From the NCBI GenBank assembly GCA_910573755.1, contig CAJTBO010000001.1, forward strand, positions 327,820-391,819: DNA of 64,000 nt, read 5' to 3'. Within the stretch, counting starts at the first letter, position 1. Every line of letters begins with the position of its first letter. Source of the DNA: Lachnospiraceae bacterium. Its GTDB lineage: Bacteria; Bacillota; Clostridia; Lachnospirales; Lachnospiraceae. The notes under the pieces were generated by a model. The model was not told the origin of the DNA. It ran no database searches and saw only the letters and a list, made by a program, of their open reading frames with translations. Of this stretch, positions 16,842 to 25,080 are shown piece by piece. The position numbers were made by a program, and so were the translations under genes.

Positions 16842-17075
16842 GTGCCAGGTAAGGGAAACCTTACTTGGCATCCTCCCTTTCTGGTCATATTTTTTCTCTT
16901 CTCCCATATAAATATAGTAATTCATTTTTATGCAAAAAGCTTGCTTTTTCTCTCTTTTACTGATAAACTTTTACATGTCATCCGCCCACAAAGGCGTGGG
17001 GTCGAAGATTTGACGTTTATTTTTTATATCTTTTTATACGGAAAGATAATCTTCGGATTATCTGTTTTTATTTTA
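16842..17075 (+). promoter_or_regulatory. Structured leader with attenuator upstream of the amino-acid symporter
   Basis: The nearly 500 bp before the symporter contains no gene but several RNA-like structures. One is a hairpin GCCAGGTAAGG-GAAA-CCTTACTTGGC starting near 16844. Another is CCCAC/GTGGG near 16986. The last is a perfect terminator, AGATAATC (17044-17051), loop TTCG, GATTATCT (17056-17063), followed by a T-rich run. GAAGATT at 17004-17010 is exactly complementary to AATCTTC at 17048-17054 and could open the terminator. The layout is that of a riboswitch or attenuator. I could not match it to the glycine or any other known class. Confidence 0.6.
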
Positions 17076-17133
17076 TGGCAATAGAAGAACTGCAGACCGC
17101 ATGATCTATTGTATATGGAGGAGGGATTTATCT

Positions 17134-18660
17134 ATGTTACTGTCGAAAACACTTACCAACCTTAACACAGCCCTTGAGCCCGCACTGGATGCGATCACGA
17201 ATATTAACGGCATCGTCAACGACTTTGTCTGGGGCACTTTCGGTATCGGCCTCTTACTTGCAGCCGGTATCCTGATGACGCTGGTCAACAGGGGATTCCA
17301 GTTCACTCATATCAGGCACTGGTTTAAAAACACGATCGGCGCTATCTTCGCAGATAAACATGTCACAAAGCATACGGAGAAGGATGACAAATCCATCTCT
17401 CAGTTTCAAAGCCTCTGTACGGCGCTCGCGGCAACCATCGGCACCGGAAATATCGTAGGTATCGCCACAGCTATTATCTCCGGCGGTCCCGGCGCCATTT
17501 TCTGGATGTGGGTCATGGCGATCTTCGGCATGATGACCAACTATTCCGAAAATGTCCTCGGCATTTATTACCGCCGCAAAAACACAAACGGCGAATGGTC
17601 CGGCGGCTCGATGTACTATTTAAGAGACGGCCTCGGTTCCAAAAAAGGCTGTAAGCAAATCGGCATAATCCTTGCGGTACTGTTCAGCTGCTTCTGCCTG
17701 CTGGCAAGTTTCGGTATCGGCAACATGAGTCAGGTAAACTCCATTGCCGGCAATATGAAATCCGCCTTCAATGTTCCCACCCGGATCACCGGCATCGCGA
17801 TCGTCATTATCTCTGCGTTTGTTATTTTAGGCGGCTTAAAAAGGGTTGCTGCCGTTACGGAAAAACTGGTTCCGGTGATGGCGATCCTCTATATCGTCGG
17901 CGCCCTTATCATCTGTATCTCAAATATTGATCAGTTCAGCGCCGTATTCAATGCTATCTTCAAGGGTGCCTTTGCCATAAAAGCGGCCGGCGGCGGCGTT
18001 ATCGGTTACGGTGTGAGCCGTGCCATCACATGGGGATTTAAAAGAGGTGCTTTCTCTAATGAGGCCGGCCTGGGTTCTTCCGTTATGGTACATTCCAGTT
18101 CCAACATAAAAGAGCCTGTCCGTCAGGGTATGTGGAGTATCTTTGAAGTATTTGCGGATACCATCGTTGTCTGTACCTTAACTGCATTCTGTATCCTTTC
18201 CTCCGGTCTTGTGGATCTGGAAACAGGACAGATGCTGACTGACGTGGAAGGTTCCGGTCTTGTAGGGCAGGCTTTTGCCGGTATCTTCGGTCCCATTGGC
18301 CCTAAATTCATCGCCATTGCCATTTTGCTGTTTGCCTATTCCACCGTACTCGGCTGGAGCCACTATGGCGCAAAAGCCTTTGAATTTCTGTTTGGCGTCA
18401 AAACCACCGTTATTTATAAAATAATCTTTGTTATCATGACTTATTTCGGCTGTACCGCAAGCCTGGGACTGGCGTGGGACTTATCCGATACCTTCAACGG
18501 TCTGATGATGATCCCGAACCTGATAGGCGTTCTGGCTCTTTCCGGCACCGTCAGGAAGATCACAAACAACTATATCCGCCGGACCTTCCACGGTTCCAAA
18601 GAGGAGCCTATGTACTCTGCTTTTGAAGATATTCAGAGAGAACAGCTTCGAAACCGGTGA
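17134..18660 (+). CDS. Alanine/glycine:cation symporter (AGCS family)
   Basis: 508 residues, about eleven helices. AGCS signatures include TALAATIGTGNIVGIATAI near residue 100, a YSENVLGIYYR segment, RGAFSNEAGLGSS near 307 and the FAYSTVLGWSHYG stretch. It imports small neutral amino acids with Na+. The start is placed at 17134 because GGAGGAGGG precedes it directly; an ATG 33 bp upstream lacks such a site. Expression is probably controlled by the structured leader and terminator just upstream. Confidence 0.92.
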   Translation: MLLSKTLTNLNTALEPALDAITNINGIVNDFVWGTFGIGLLLAAGILMTLVNRGFQFTHIRHWFKNTIGAIFADKHVTKHTEKDDKSISQFQSLCTALAATIGTGNIVGIATAIISGGPGAIFWMWVMAIFGMMTNYSENVLGIYYRRKNTNGEWSGGSMYYLRDGLGSKKGCKQIGIILAVLFSCFCLLASFGIGNMSQVNSIAGNMKSAFNVPTRITGIAIVIISAFVILGGLKRVAAVTEKLVPVMAILYIVGALIICISNIDQFSAVFNAIFKGAFAIKAAGGGVIGYGVSRAITWGFKRGAFSNEAGLGSSVMVHSSSNIKEPVRQGMWSIFEVFADTIVVCTLTAFCILSSGLVDLETGQMLTDVEGSGLVGQAFAGIFGPIGPKFIAIAILLFAYSTVLGWSHYGAKAFEFLFGVKTTVIYKIIFVIMTYFGCTASLGLAWDLSDTFNGLMMIPNLIGVLALSGTVRKITNNYIRRTFHGSKEEPMYSAFEDIQREQLRNR

Positions 18661-18739
18661 ATATGATCACAGTGATCATACATAACATTACTTTTTCCGG
18701 TCAGTCCCGGCGGCACTTAAAAAATTATTAAGAACATAC

Positions 18740-18771
18740 GAAAAGCGGCAAAATCTGCCGCTTTTCTTTAT
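18740..18771. terminator. Bidirectional intrinsic terminator between symporter and fba
   Basis: AAAAGCGGCA, loop AAATC, TGCCGCTTTTC with A/T-rich sides, lying between two converging genes and able to stop both. Confidence 0.85.
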
Positions 18772-18796
18772 CTCTTATTCTCTTTCAGAATGTTCT

Positions 18797-19735
18797 TTAA
18801 GCCTTTCCGTTACATCCCAGAACGTTAACCAGTTTATGGCGAACCATTTCTTTGATGTTAGCGCGGGCGGGTTTCAGATATTCACGGGGATCAAACTTAT
18901 CCGGATGCTCTGCAAAGAACTGACGGATTGTACCTGTCATAGCAAGACGCAGATCGGAATCAATGTTGATCTTACATACCGCGGAACGTGCCGCTTCACG
19001 AAGCTGATCTTCGGGAACACCGATCGCACCGGGCATTGCGCCGCCGAACTTGTTGATCATCTCAACGTATTCCTGCGGAACGGAAGAAGAACCGTGCAGT
19101 ACGATAGGGAAGCCCGGGATCATCTTCTCGCACTCATGCAGAACGTCGAAACGAAGCTGCGGTTTTGTGCCGGGTTTGAACTTGTATGCGCCGTGGCTTG
19201 TACCGATCGCGATCGCAAGAGAATCACAGCCTGTCTTTTCAACAAACTCTGCCACTTCTTCGGGACGTGTGTAGGAGGAATCCTCCGCAGATACCTTTAC
19301 ATCATCTTCCACGCCTGCCAGCGTACCAAGTTCAGCCTCTACCACTACACCGTGTTCATGAGCATATTCTACCACTTTCTTTGTGATCTCGATGTTCTCT
19401 GCAAAAGGCTTGGAAGAAGCATCGATCATAACGGAAGTAAAACCGCCGTCGATACAGGACTTACATGTCTCAAAATCCGGACCGTGATCCAGATGCAGAG
19501 CGATCGGCAGATCAGGATTGCAGGCAATAGCCGCCTCAACCAGCTTCACCAGATAATTGTGATTTGCATAAGCACGTGCTCCTTTGGAAACCTGCAGGAT
19601 AACCGGCGCTTTTTCCTCTGCACAGGCCTCTGTGATACCCTGAACGATCTCCATGTTGTTTACATTGAAAGCACCGATAGCGTAGCCGCCCTTATACGCT
19701 TTCTCAAACATTTCCTTTGTTGTTACTAATGGCAT
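18797..19735 (-). CDS. fba: Class II fructose-1,6-bisphosphate aldolase
   Basis: 312 residues, the housekeeping glycolytic enzyme that splits fructose 1,6-bisphosphate into DHAP and glyceraldehyde 3-phosphate with Zn2+. Visible features: IALHLDHGPDFETC (catalytic Asp and zinc His), VVEAELGTLAGVEDDV, AIGTSHGAYKF (zinc His), LHGSSSVP and KINIDSDLRLA (phosphate binding). The ATG at 19735 follows GGAGGTACAAGGAT. It is 99 bp downstream of crh. Two other class II aldolases in the window belong to the sugar islands. Confidence 0.95.
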   Translation of the reverse strand: MPLVTTKEMFEKAYKGGYAIGAFNVNNMEIVQGITEACAEEKAPVILQVSKGARAYANHNYLVKLVEAAIACNPDLPIALHLDHGPDFETCKSCIDGGFTSVMIDASSKPFAENIEITKKVVEYAHEHGVVVEAELGTLAGVEDDVKVSAEDSSYTRPEEVAEFVEKTGCDSLAIAIGTSHGAYKFKPGTKPQLRFDVLHECEKMIPGFPIVLHGSSSVPQEYVEMINKFGGAMPGAIGVPEDQLREAARSAVCKINIDSDLRLAMTGTIRQFFAEHPDKFDPREYLKPARANIKEMVRHKLVNVLGCNGKA

Positions 19736-19834
19736 ATCCTTGTACCTCCATTTTGTATTTTTGTTTTATATGATAACCGGAAACCGTCCCTTAAGCCTCT
19801 TGTTTCCTTCTGCGGCTCCGGCTATTTTTCCTTT

Positions 19835-20092
19835 TTATTCTTCACCGCTTAAAAATTTCTCAATACTCAAAACTGCCTCTTCTTCATCCTTTCCGTCTGC
19901 AACTACAGTGATCTCTGCGCCGCTGTCGAGCCCCAAGCTCATCATGCCCATAATACTCTTTGCATTCACTTTCTTTCCTGCCGATTCAATGTAAACCGAA
20001 CTCTCGTGCTGACTTGCCACCTGCACGAGAACCGCGACGGGCCGGGCTTCAAGCCCGTTCTTCAATTGAATCTTCATAGATTTTTCCAACAT
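19835..20092 (-). CDS. crh: Crh-like HPr paralogue lacking the catalytic histidine
   Basis: 85 residues with the HPr fold. The usual GIHARP around His15 reads GLEARP, so the PTS phosphorylation site is Glu and the protein cannot carry sugar phosphate. The regulatory serine region NAKSIMGMMSLG (Ser46 equivalent) is intact. This is the pattern of Bacillus Crh (Gln there), which acts with CcpA after HprK phosphorylation. It follows whiA by 16 bp, as in the Bacillus rapZ-yvcK-whiA-crh order. The start at 20092 is chosen for the upstream GAGGAG; longer frames into whiA are unlikely. Confidence 0.88.
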   Translation of the reverse strand: MLEKSMKIQLKNGLEARPVAVLVQVASQHESSVYIESAGKKVNAKSIMGMMSLGLDSGAEITVVADGKDEEEAVLSIEKFLSGEE

Positions 20093-20108
20093 AATCTTTC
20101 TCCTCTCA

Positions 20109-20999
20109 CTACTTTCGCATACTTTCTGCGATCTCACTCAATTTTCGCAATCTATGATTCACTCCGGACTTCCCCACCGGAGGTGTCAACAATTCCCCTA
20201 ATTCCTGCAATGTTGCCTCCTGATACTCCAGCCGCAGCTGCGCAATCTCCCGCAGGTTCTTCGGCAATTCGGAAAGGCCCATCCTTTCCTGTATCAGCGT
20301 AATATCCTTTACCTGCCCCGCTGCGGCATTTACAGTTTTTGTGATATTTGCCGTCTCACAGTTCACCTTTCTGTTGATGGAATTTCTCACTTCTTTTACG
20401 ATCCTGTGATTCTCAAAATCCATCAGGGACACATGAGCTCCCATGATATTCAGCATATCACATATTGCCGAACCCTCTTTTACATATACCACAAAATATT
20501 TCTTCCGCCGGGCAATCTTAGCCGGAATATCGAACGCCGCCGTCAACTCCTGCAAAAGATCTGCTTCCCCCTCATCGATACAATCAAATTCCAGATGATA
20601 GCTCTTTCCCGGATTGCTCATGGAACCTATACATAAATATGCCCCCCGCAAAAAAGCCCTTTTACAGCACTGTTCCTTCAGTATACCGTTTAGATCCGGC
20701 ATCAGATGCTCTTTCATAAATTCTGCAGAAAACGTCAATATTCCCCTTTCTGCATCATCCTTTATATTAATGTTTTTTTTGCATAATGTAAAGGCTTTTT
20801 GCCTCACAAAATTATTCTCTGCATTTAAAAAAACCGTTATTTCCCCGTTTTCCGGTAAAAAATCCATATTACCGGCCTTCATCCGTCTCCTGTCCCCGAA
20901 CAGGATGATCGCAGATAATTCCGCATATATACAATGCGCAGAGGATGCATACTGTTTCAATAATTCTTCTTTTACTTCTCCCGAAAAAGACAATGCCAT
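20109..20999 (-). CDS. whiA: WhiA, DNA-binding/cell-cycle regulator
   Basis: 296 residues. The N-terminal part is the degenerate LAGLIDADG-like WhiA domain (KEELLKQYASSAHCIYAELS; RAFLRGAYLCIGSMSNPGKS; EFDCIDEGEADLLQEL). The C-terminal helix-turn-helix contains LPKNLREIAQLRLEYQEATL and ELGELLTPPVGKSGVNHRL. WhiA influences cell division and chromosome organisation in Gram-positives. It is cotranscribed between rapZ and crh. Confidence 0.95.
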   Translation of the reverse strand: MALSFSGEVKEELLKQYASSAHCIYAELSAIILFGDRRRMKAGNMDFLPENGEITVFLNAENNFVRQKAFTLCKKNINIKDDAERGILTFSAEFMKEHLMPDLNGILKEQCCKRAFLRGAYLCIGSMSNPGKSYHLEFDCIDEGEADLLQELTAAFDIPAKIARRKKYFVVYVKEGSAICDMLNIMGAHVSLMDFENHRIVKEVRNSINRKVNCETANITKTVNAAAGQVKDITLIQERMGLSELPKNLREIAQLRLEYQEATLQELGELLTPPVGKSGVNHRLRKLSEIAESMRK

Positions 21000-21059
21000 C
21001 CCTCTTTCTCTATTTTCATTTCACAAAACTATGACCGCGGCCTGCATACCGCCATCCCG

Positions 21060-21932
21060 CTATTTTATACTCTGGATCTCTATATCCCGGTGGCTTATCT
21101 TCAGCCCGTAACTGCCCTTATCCTTCAAATGTTCATAAAGCATATTGGCAAGCGTCACACTGCGGTGTTTTCCGCCTGTACATCCTATGCCGATCACCAG
21201 CTGATACTTTCCCTCTTTTATATAATTGGGAATCAGAAACTTAAGCATATCCGTCAGTTTATCCAGGAATTCATGGCTCTCCGGATAACCCATTACAAAA
21301 TCCTGTACTTCCTTTTCATTCCCCGTATGGTGCTTTAACTCTTCCACATAGAACGGATTAGGCAGAAAACGCACATCAAACACAAGGTCCGCGTCCGCCG
21401 GAATCCCGTATTTAAAACCAAAGGACACGATATTTACCATCAGGCTGTTATATTCCTCGTTCCGGATAAAAATGCCTTCTAATTCTTCTTTTAACTCCCT
21501 TGTCAGCAGATTGGAGGTATCTATCACATAATCCGCTTTTTCCCTGATCCCGCGCAGGATTTCCCTTTCCCTCTGGATCCCCACCTCGATCCGCTCCCCG
21601 GAAAGAGACAACGGATGGCGCCTTCTGGTCTCCTTGTAGCGCTTTAAAAGCACCCTCTCTCCCGCATCCAGAAACAGTACTTCATATACAAAGCCATTCT
21701 TCTTCAACTTGTCCAGCATAACCTCCGCCTCCTGAAAAGACTGGCTGCTGCGCACATCCAGCCCGAGCGCAACCTTGGAGGCCTCCGTTCCCGGAAGAGA
21801 CACCATCTCCACAAACATCTCCACCAGAGAGACCGGCAGGTTATCCACACAATAAAAGCCTGCATCCTCCAGCATTTTTAATGCCGTACTTTTTCCGCCG
21901 CCGCTCATGCCTGTCACTACTACAAATCTCAT
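21060..21932 (-). CDS. rapZ: RapZ nucleotide-binding adapter protein
   Basis: 290 residues. Walker A GMSGGGKSTAL is at residues 8-18, and the RapZ-type C-terminal motif IGIGCTGGKHRSVTLAN near 250 binds small ligands. In Gram-positives the family (YvcJ) binds nucleotides and affects competence and envelope metabolism; in enterics it controls GlmZ decay. It is part of the murB-rapZ-whiA-crh run. Confidence 0.95.
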   Translation of the reverse strand: MRFVVVTGMSGGGKSTALKMLEDAGFYCVDNLPVSLVEMFVEMVSLPGTEASKVALGLDVRSSQSFQEAEVMLDKLKKNGFVYEVLFLDAGERVLLKRYKETRRRHPLSLSGERIEVGIQREREILRGIREKADYVIDTSNLLTRELKEELEGIFIRNEEYNSLMVNIVSFGFKYGIPADADLVFDVRFLPNPFYVEELKHHTGNEKEVQDFVMGYPESHEFLDKLTDMLKFLIPNYIKEGKYQLVIGIGCTGGKHRSVTLANMLYEHLKDKGSYGLKISHRDIEIQSIK

Positions 21933-21991
21933 CTTTGGCTCCTCTTATGCTGTCATCGAAAAACAGTGAAATTTTATCTGCCGCCCGTTTT

Positions 21992-22930
21992 TTACTCCAG
22001 ATATATCACTTCCGGTTCCAGTTCCACACCGGACTGCTCCTTTACCCGGCTCCGTACCTCTTTCATAAGCCTTCTGATGTCCGCTGTTGTCGCACCGCCT
22101 TTATTAATGATAAAACCGCAGTGCTTTTCGGACACCTGAGCGCCGCCTATACTAAACCCTCTAAGGCCCGCCTCCATGATCAGTTTTCCCGCGTAATACC
22201 CTTCCGGCCTTTTAAAGGTACTTCCGGCGCTGGGATATTCCAGAGGCTGTTTTACCCGCCTTCTTTCCGCGAAATCAGCCATTTTAGCCGAAATTTCCTT
22301 TCTTATACCGCCGGAAAGCTGAAATTCCACCTCTGTCACAACAATTTTTTCCCGTTTTAAAATACTGTCCCTGTAACCGAATTCCAATTCTCTATTGAAA
22401 AATTCCGCCTCTTCTCCTGTCTGTGTAATTCCTTTTACCCGGCTTACCACCTGACGCATTTCCCCTTCATAAGCGCCCGCATTCATGACCACGCCGCCGC
22501 CCACAGACCCCGGGATTCCCGAAGCAAACTCAAAGCCCGTCAGGGAATGCTCCTGCGCCGCAGATGCGATCCTGCCAAGGAGTGCTCCCGCCTGCGTCGT
22601 TATCTTTTCATCCGCGATACGGATCGTTCCGAAGGCGTCTCCTATATGAAGGACCGCCCCGTCATACCCTTCATCGCTGACCAGAAGATTACTGCCGTTT
22701 CCCACTACAAAGTATTTTGTACCACTTTCTCTAAAAAATGTAAGTAATTTTTGCAGCTGCTCTGCCGTTTTTATTTCCAGAAAAAGTTCTGCCGGGCCTC
22801 CCGTCCGGAAAGTTGTATGCCGGCTCATGGGTTCCCGCCGGAGGATCTGCCCTGCCGGCAAAATCCGTCCCACCTCTGTTATGATCTCCCCTCTCAATTC
22901 AGACCCTCCGTGTATCTGTATTTCCTGCAT
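21992..22930 (-). CDS. murB: UDP-N-acetylenolpyruvoylglucosamine reductase MurB
   Basis: 312 residues from the chosen start. It reduces the enolpyruvyl group to lactyl in peptidoglycan precursor synthesis, using FAD and NADPH. FAD-binding motifs: MSRHTTFRTGGPAE, YFVVGNGSNLLVSDEG, GFEFASGIPGSVGGGVVMNA. The catalytic serine region YPSAGSTFKRP is at about 235 and the terminal Glu is in VELEPEVIYLE. The start is uncertain: 22930 gives normal length but a poor ribosome site, while 23056 would overlap the ROK gene by 53 bp. The leader contains a short tandem duplication. Confidence 0.92.
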   Translation of the reverse strand: MQEIQIHGGSELRGEIITEVGRILPAGQILRREPMSRHTTFRTGGPAELFLEIKTAEQLQKLLTFFRESGTKYFVVGNGSNLLVSDEGYDGAVLHIGDAFGTIRIADEKITTQAGALLGRIASAAQEHSLTGFEFASGIPGSVGGGVVMNAGAYEGEMRQVVSRVKGITQTGEEAEFFNRELEFGYRDSILKREKIVVTEVEFQLSGGIRKEISAKMADFAERRRVKQPLEYPSAGSTFKRPEGYYAGKLIMEAGLRGFSIGGAQVSEKHCGFIINKGGATTADIRRLMKEVRSRVKEQSGVELEPEVIYLE

Positions 22931-22934
22931 TATT

Positions 22935-22992
22935 GCTTTATATCCGGCTGTGGTCTTTTCACATTGCCGTTTTATATCCGGCTGTGATCCTT
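22935..22992. repeat. Two-copy tandem repeat before murB
   Basis: TTTATATCCGGCTGTG occurs at about 22938 and again at about 22971, each preceded by ATTGC and followed by a TC/TTC stretch, giving a roughly 34 bp period. The duplication lies between the end of the ROK gene and the murB start, and may explain the uncertain murB 5' end. Confidence 0.65.
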
Positions 22993-23003
22993 CCGCAGAC
23001 CAT

Positions 23004-23948
23004 TTAAACCATTTTATCCAGTACCAGTTTTGCGGAACCGTAGATTCCCGCATCATTTCCTAACGTTGCCAGTACAAATTTCGCGTTTTTGGCGCCCGGG
23101 AACACATATCTCTCAAAAGCGGGACGGATATATTCAAAAAGTATTTCTCCCGCTCTGGACACACCGCCCCCCACGACAAAGGCTGCCGGATTCAGCACAC
23201 TGGCTATCATGGCAAAACCCTTCCCGAGTATTTCCCCGAATTCCTCCGCGATCGTTATCGCTGTTTTATCCCCGCTTTTCACAGCATCAAATACTGCCTT
23301 TGCCGTTACTTTCGTCCCTCTGAGCACAGAAGGCTCCTGCGTCCGGTTCAGCACTTTCTCCGCCAGCCGCACAATGCCGGTAGCGGAACCATACTGCTCA
23401 AGGCATCCCTTACAGCCGCAGTTACAGCTCTCTTCCTCCCCGTCCATAACATGCATATGGCCTATTTCGCCGCCTGCACCGTCCGCGCCGGTTACCAGCC
23501 TGCCGTCTACGATCACACCGCCGCCGATGCCGGTTCCCAATGTCACAAGGACAAGGGAGGTATAGCCCTGGCCGCCGCCCTTCCACATTTCTCCGAGTGC
23601 AGCGACATTGGCGTCATTTCCCACCTGTACCGGTACGCCGCAGAGTTTTTCCATGATCTCTTTTACCGGTGTTACTCCCCAGCCAAGATTTACAGCTTTA
23701 TTGACGATCCCGTCCTCATTCACCGGACCGGGTACGGCAATGCCGATACCTGCTATCTTTTCTTTTGCATATTGCTCTTTCTCCATCTGCCGGTTGATGC
23801 TTTCCGCAATATCCGGCAGAATGTTTTCCCCGCCGTTCTCCGTTCTGGTGGGAATCTCCCATTTATCGACCACTGCGCCTTCCACATCGAAAATACCCAT
23901 CTTTACGGAAGTTCCTCCCACGTCTACCCCAAATATATATTCAGCCAT
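23004..23948 (-). CDS. glk: ROK-family glucokinase
   Basis: 314 residues. The ATP site is FGVDVGGTSVKMGIFD at the start, the active-site segment is VQVGNDANVAALGEMWKGG, and a full ROK zinc motif reads CNCGCKGCLEQYGSA near 188. It phosphorylates cytosolic glucose. An ATG at 23948 with AAGGGGACAAA upstream is preferred over the longer frame, which would overlap hprK. Linkage to hprK fits a role in carbon-flux signalling. Confidence 0.9.
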   Translation of the reverse strand: MAEYIFGVDVGGTSVKMGIFDVEGAVVDKWEIPTRTENGGENILPDIAESINRQMEKEQYAKEKIAGIGIAVPGPVNEDGIVNKAVNLGWGVTPVKEIMEKLCGVPVQVGNDANVAALGEMWKGGGQGYTSLVLVTLGTGIGGGVIVDGRLVTGADGAGGEIGHMHVMDGEEESCNCGCKGCLEQYGSATGIVRLAEKVLNRTQEPSVLRGTKVTAKAVFDAVKSGDKTAITIAEEFGEILGKGFAMIASVLNPAAFVVGGGVSRAGEILFEYIRPAFERYVFPGAKNAKFVLATLGNDAGIYGSAKLVLDKMV

Positions 23949-23973
23949 TCTTTTGTCCCCTTCCCTGATCTCT

Positions 23974-24912
23974 CTATTCGTTTTCTTCTCTCTTCTTCGC
24001 CAGATTCCGCTGCACACGGTTATACAGTTCCTGCGCCGCATTATAACCCATCTTCTTCTGACGGTGGTTTACGGCTGCCGCCTCGCAGATGATCGCCAGA
24101 TTACGGCCCGGCCTGATCGGGATATTATGACATACTATCTTATTCCCGAGATACTCCGTATATTCCTCCTGCAGACCAAGTCTGTCATATTCCTTATCCT
24201 TATCCCAGTCTTCCAGCTTGATGACAAGGTCGATATTCTGGGTCTCTCTGACACAGGATACGCCAAAAAGCGTTTTTACATCCACGATACCGATACCGCG
24301 CAGTTCAATAAAGTGTTTTGTGATATCCGGTGCGGAACCGATCAGTGTCTCGTCGCTCACCTTGCGCAGTTCCACCACATCGTCCGTCACAAGACGATGG
24401 CCCCTCTTGATCAGCTCCAGCGCCGCTTCGGATTTACCGATGCCGCTCTCGCCTGTAATCAGCACGCCTTCACCGTATACGTCCACCAGTACGCCGTGAA
24501 CGGAAATACAGGGAGCAAGTTTCACATTCAGCCATCTGATGATCTCCGCCATGAAGGCTGAAGTAGCTTTTTTTGTATTTAATACAGGAACCCCTTTTCG
24601 ATTGGCGACCGCCAAAAAAGCCTCATCCGGAACCAGCTCCCTGCAAAATACAAACCCGGGGCAGTCATCCTGAATGATGCCCTCATAGATTTCTTTTTTC
24701 TTTTCTTCGCTCATGCTCATCATATAACTGTATTCCACAAATCCCATAACCTGCAGCCTTGTCGTGGCAAAGTGTTCCAGATAGCCTGCCAGCTGCAGTG
24801 CCGGCCTGTTGATATCCGGCTGTGTGATCTTCACATTTGCAATGTCAAGTTCCGGTGTCAGGTTTTCCAGCTTCATTTTTTCAATTACCTTCGTCAGACG
24901 AATACTTGCCAT
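23974..24912 (-). CDS. hprK: HPr kinase/phosphorylase
   Basis: 312 residues. The Walker A GESGIGKSEAALELIKRGH lies near 155 and is followed by LVTDDVVELR. The HprK signature EIRGIGIVDV-like appears as ELRGIGIVDVKTLFG near 205. The enzyme phosphorylates and dephosphorylates the regulatory serine of HPr and Crh in response to glycolytic intermediates; a Crh is encoded 4 kb downstream on the same strand. The ATG at 24912 has AAGGAGAAG. It is the probable first gene of the hprK-glk-murB-rapZ-whiA-crh run. Confidence 0.95.
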   Translation of the reverse strand: MASIRLTKVIEKMKLENLTPELDIANVKITQPDINRPALQLAGYLEHFATTRLQVMGFVEYSYMMSMSEEKKKEIYEGIIQDDCPGFVFCRELVPDEAFLAVANRKGVPVLNTKKATSAFMAEIIRWLNVKLAPCISVHGVLVDVYGEGVLITGESGIGKSEAALELIKRGHRLVTDDVVELRKVSDETLIGSAPDITKHFIELRGIGIVDVKTLFGVSCVRETQNIDLVIKLEDWDKDKEYDRLGLQEEYTEYLGNKIVCHNIPIRPGRNLAIICEAAAVNHRQKKMGYNAAQELYNRVQRNLAKKREENE

Positions 24913-25000
24913 AATTTCTTCTCCTTCTCTTAGACAAACTTGCTCGCTTTTTATCCAATCATACCATATAATTCCCGAAAATAACATAGGGCTTAAGAAA

Positions 25001-25052
25001 AAAAGAGGCCGCCGCCCCACAATTTTCATCCGTCAGGCAGCAGTCTCTTTTA
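25001..25052 (-). terminator. Terminator between the sugar island and hprK
   Basis: AAAAGAGGCCGCCGCC pairs with GGCAGCAGTCTCTTTT (two G-U pairs), with an A/T-rich foot on both sides. It lies downstream of the island's PfkB kinase and upstream of hprK, insulating the two transcripts. Confidence 0.7.
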
Positions 25053-25080
25053 AAATCATCTGATATTAATACCTATTTAA

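Noticed and set aside
16842..17075. Glycine riboswitch upstream of the symporter
   Set aside because: The characteristic conserved glycine-aptamer cores are not visible; only hairpins and a terminator are.
18836..19729. A 297-codon plus-strand frame opposite fba
   Set aside because: It exactly mirrors the aldolase gene, is Cys/His/Arg-rich as antisense frames of well-coded genes are, and has no start site.
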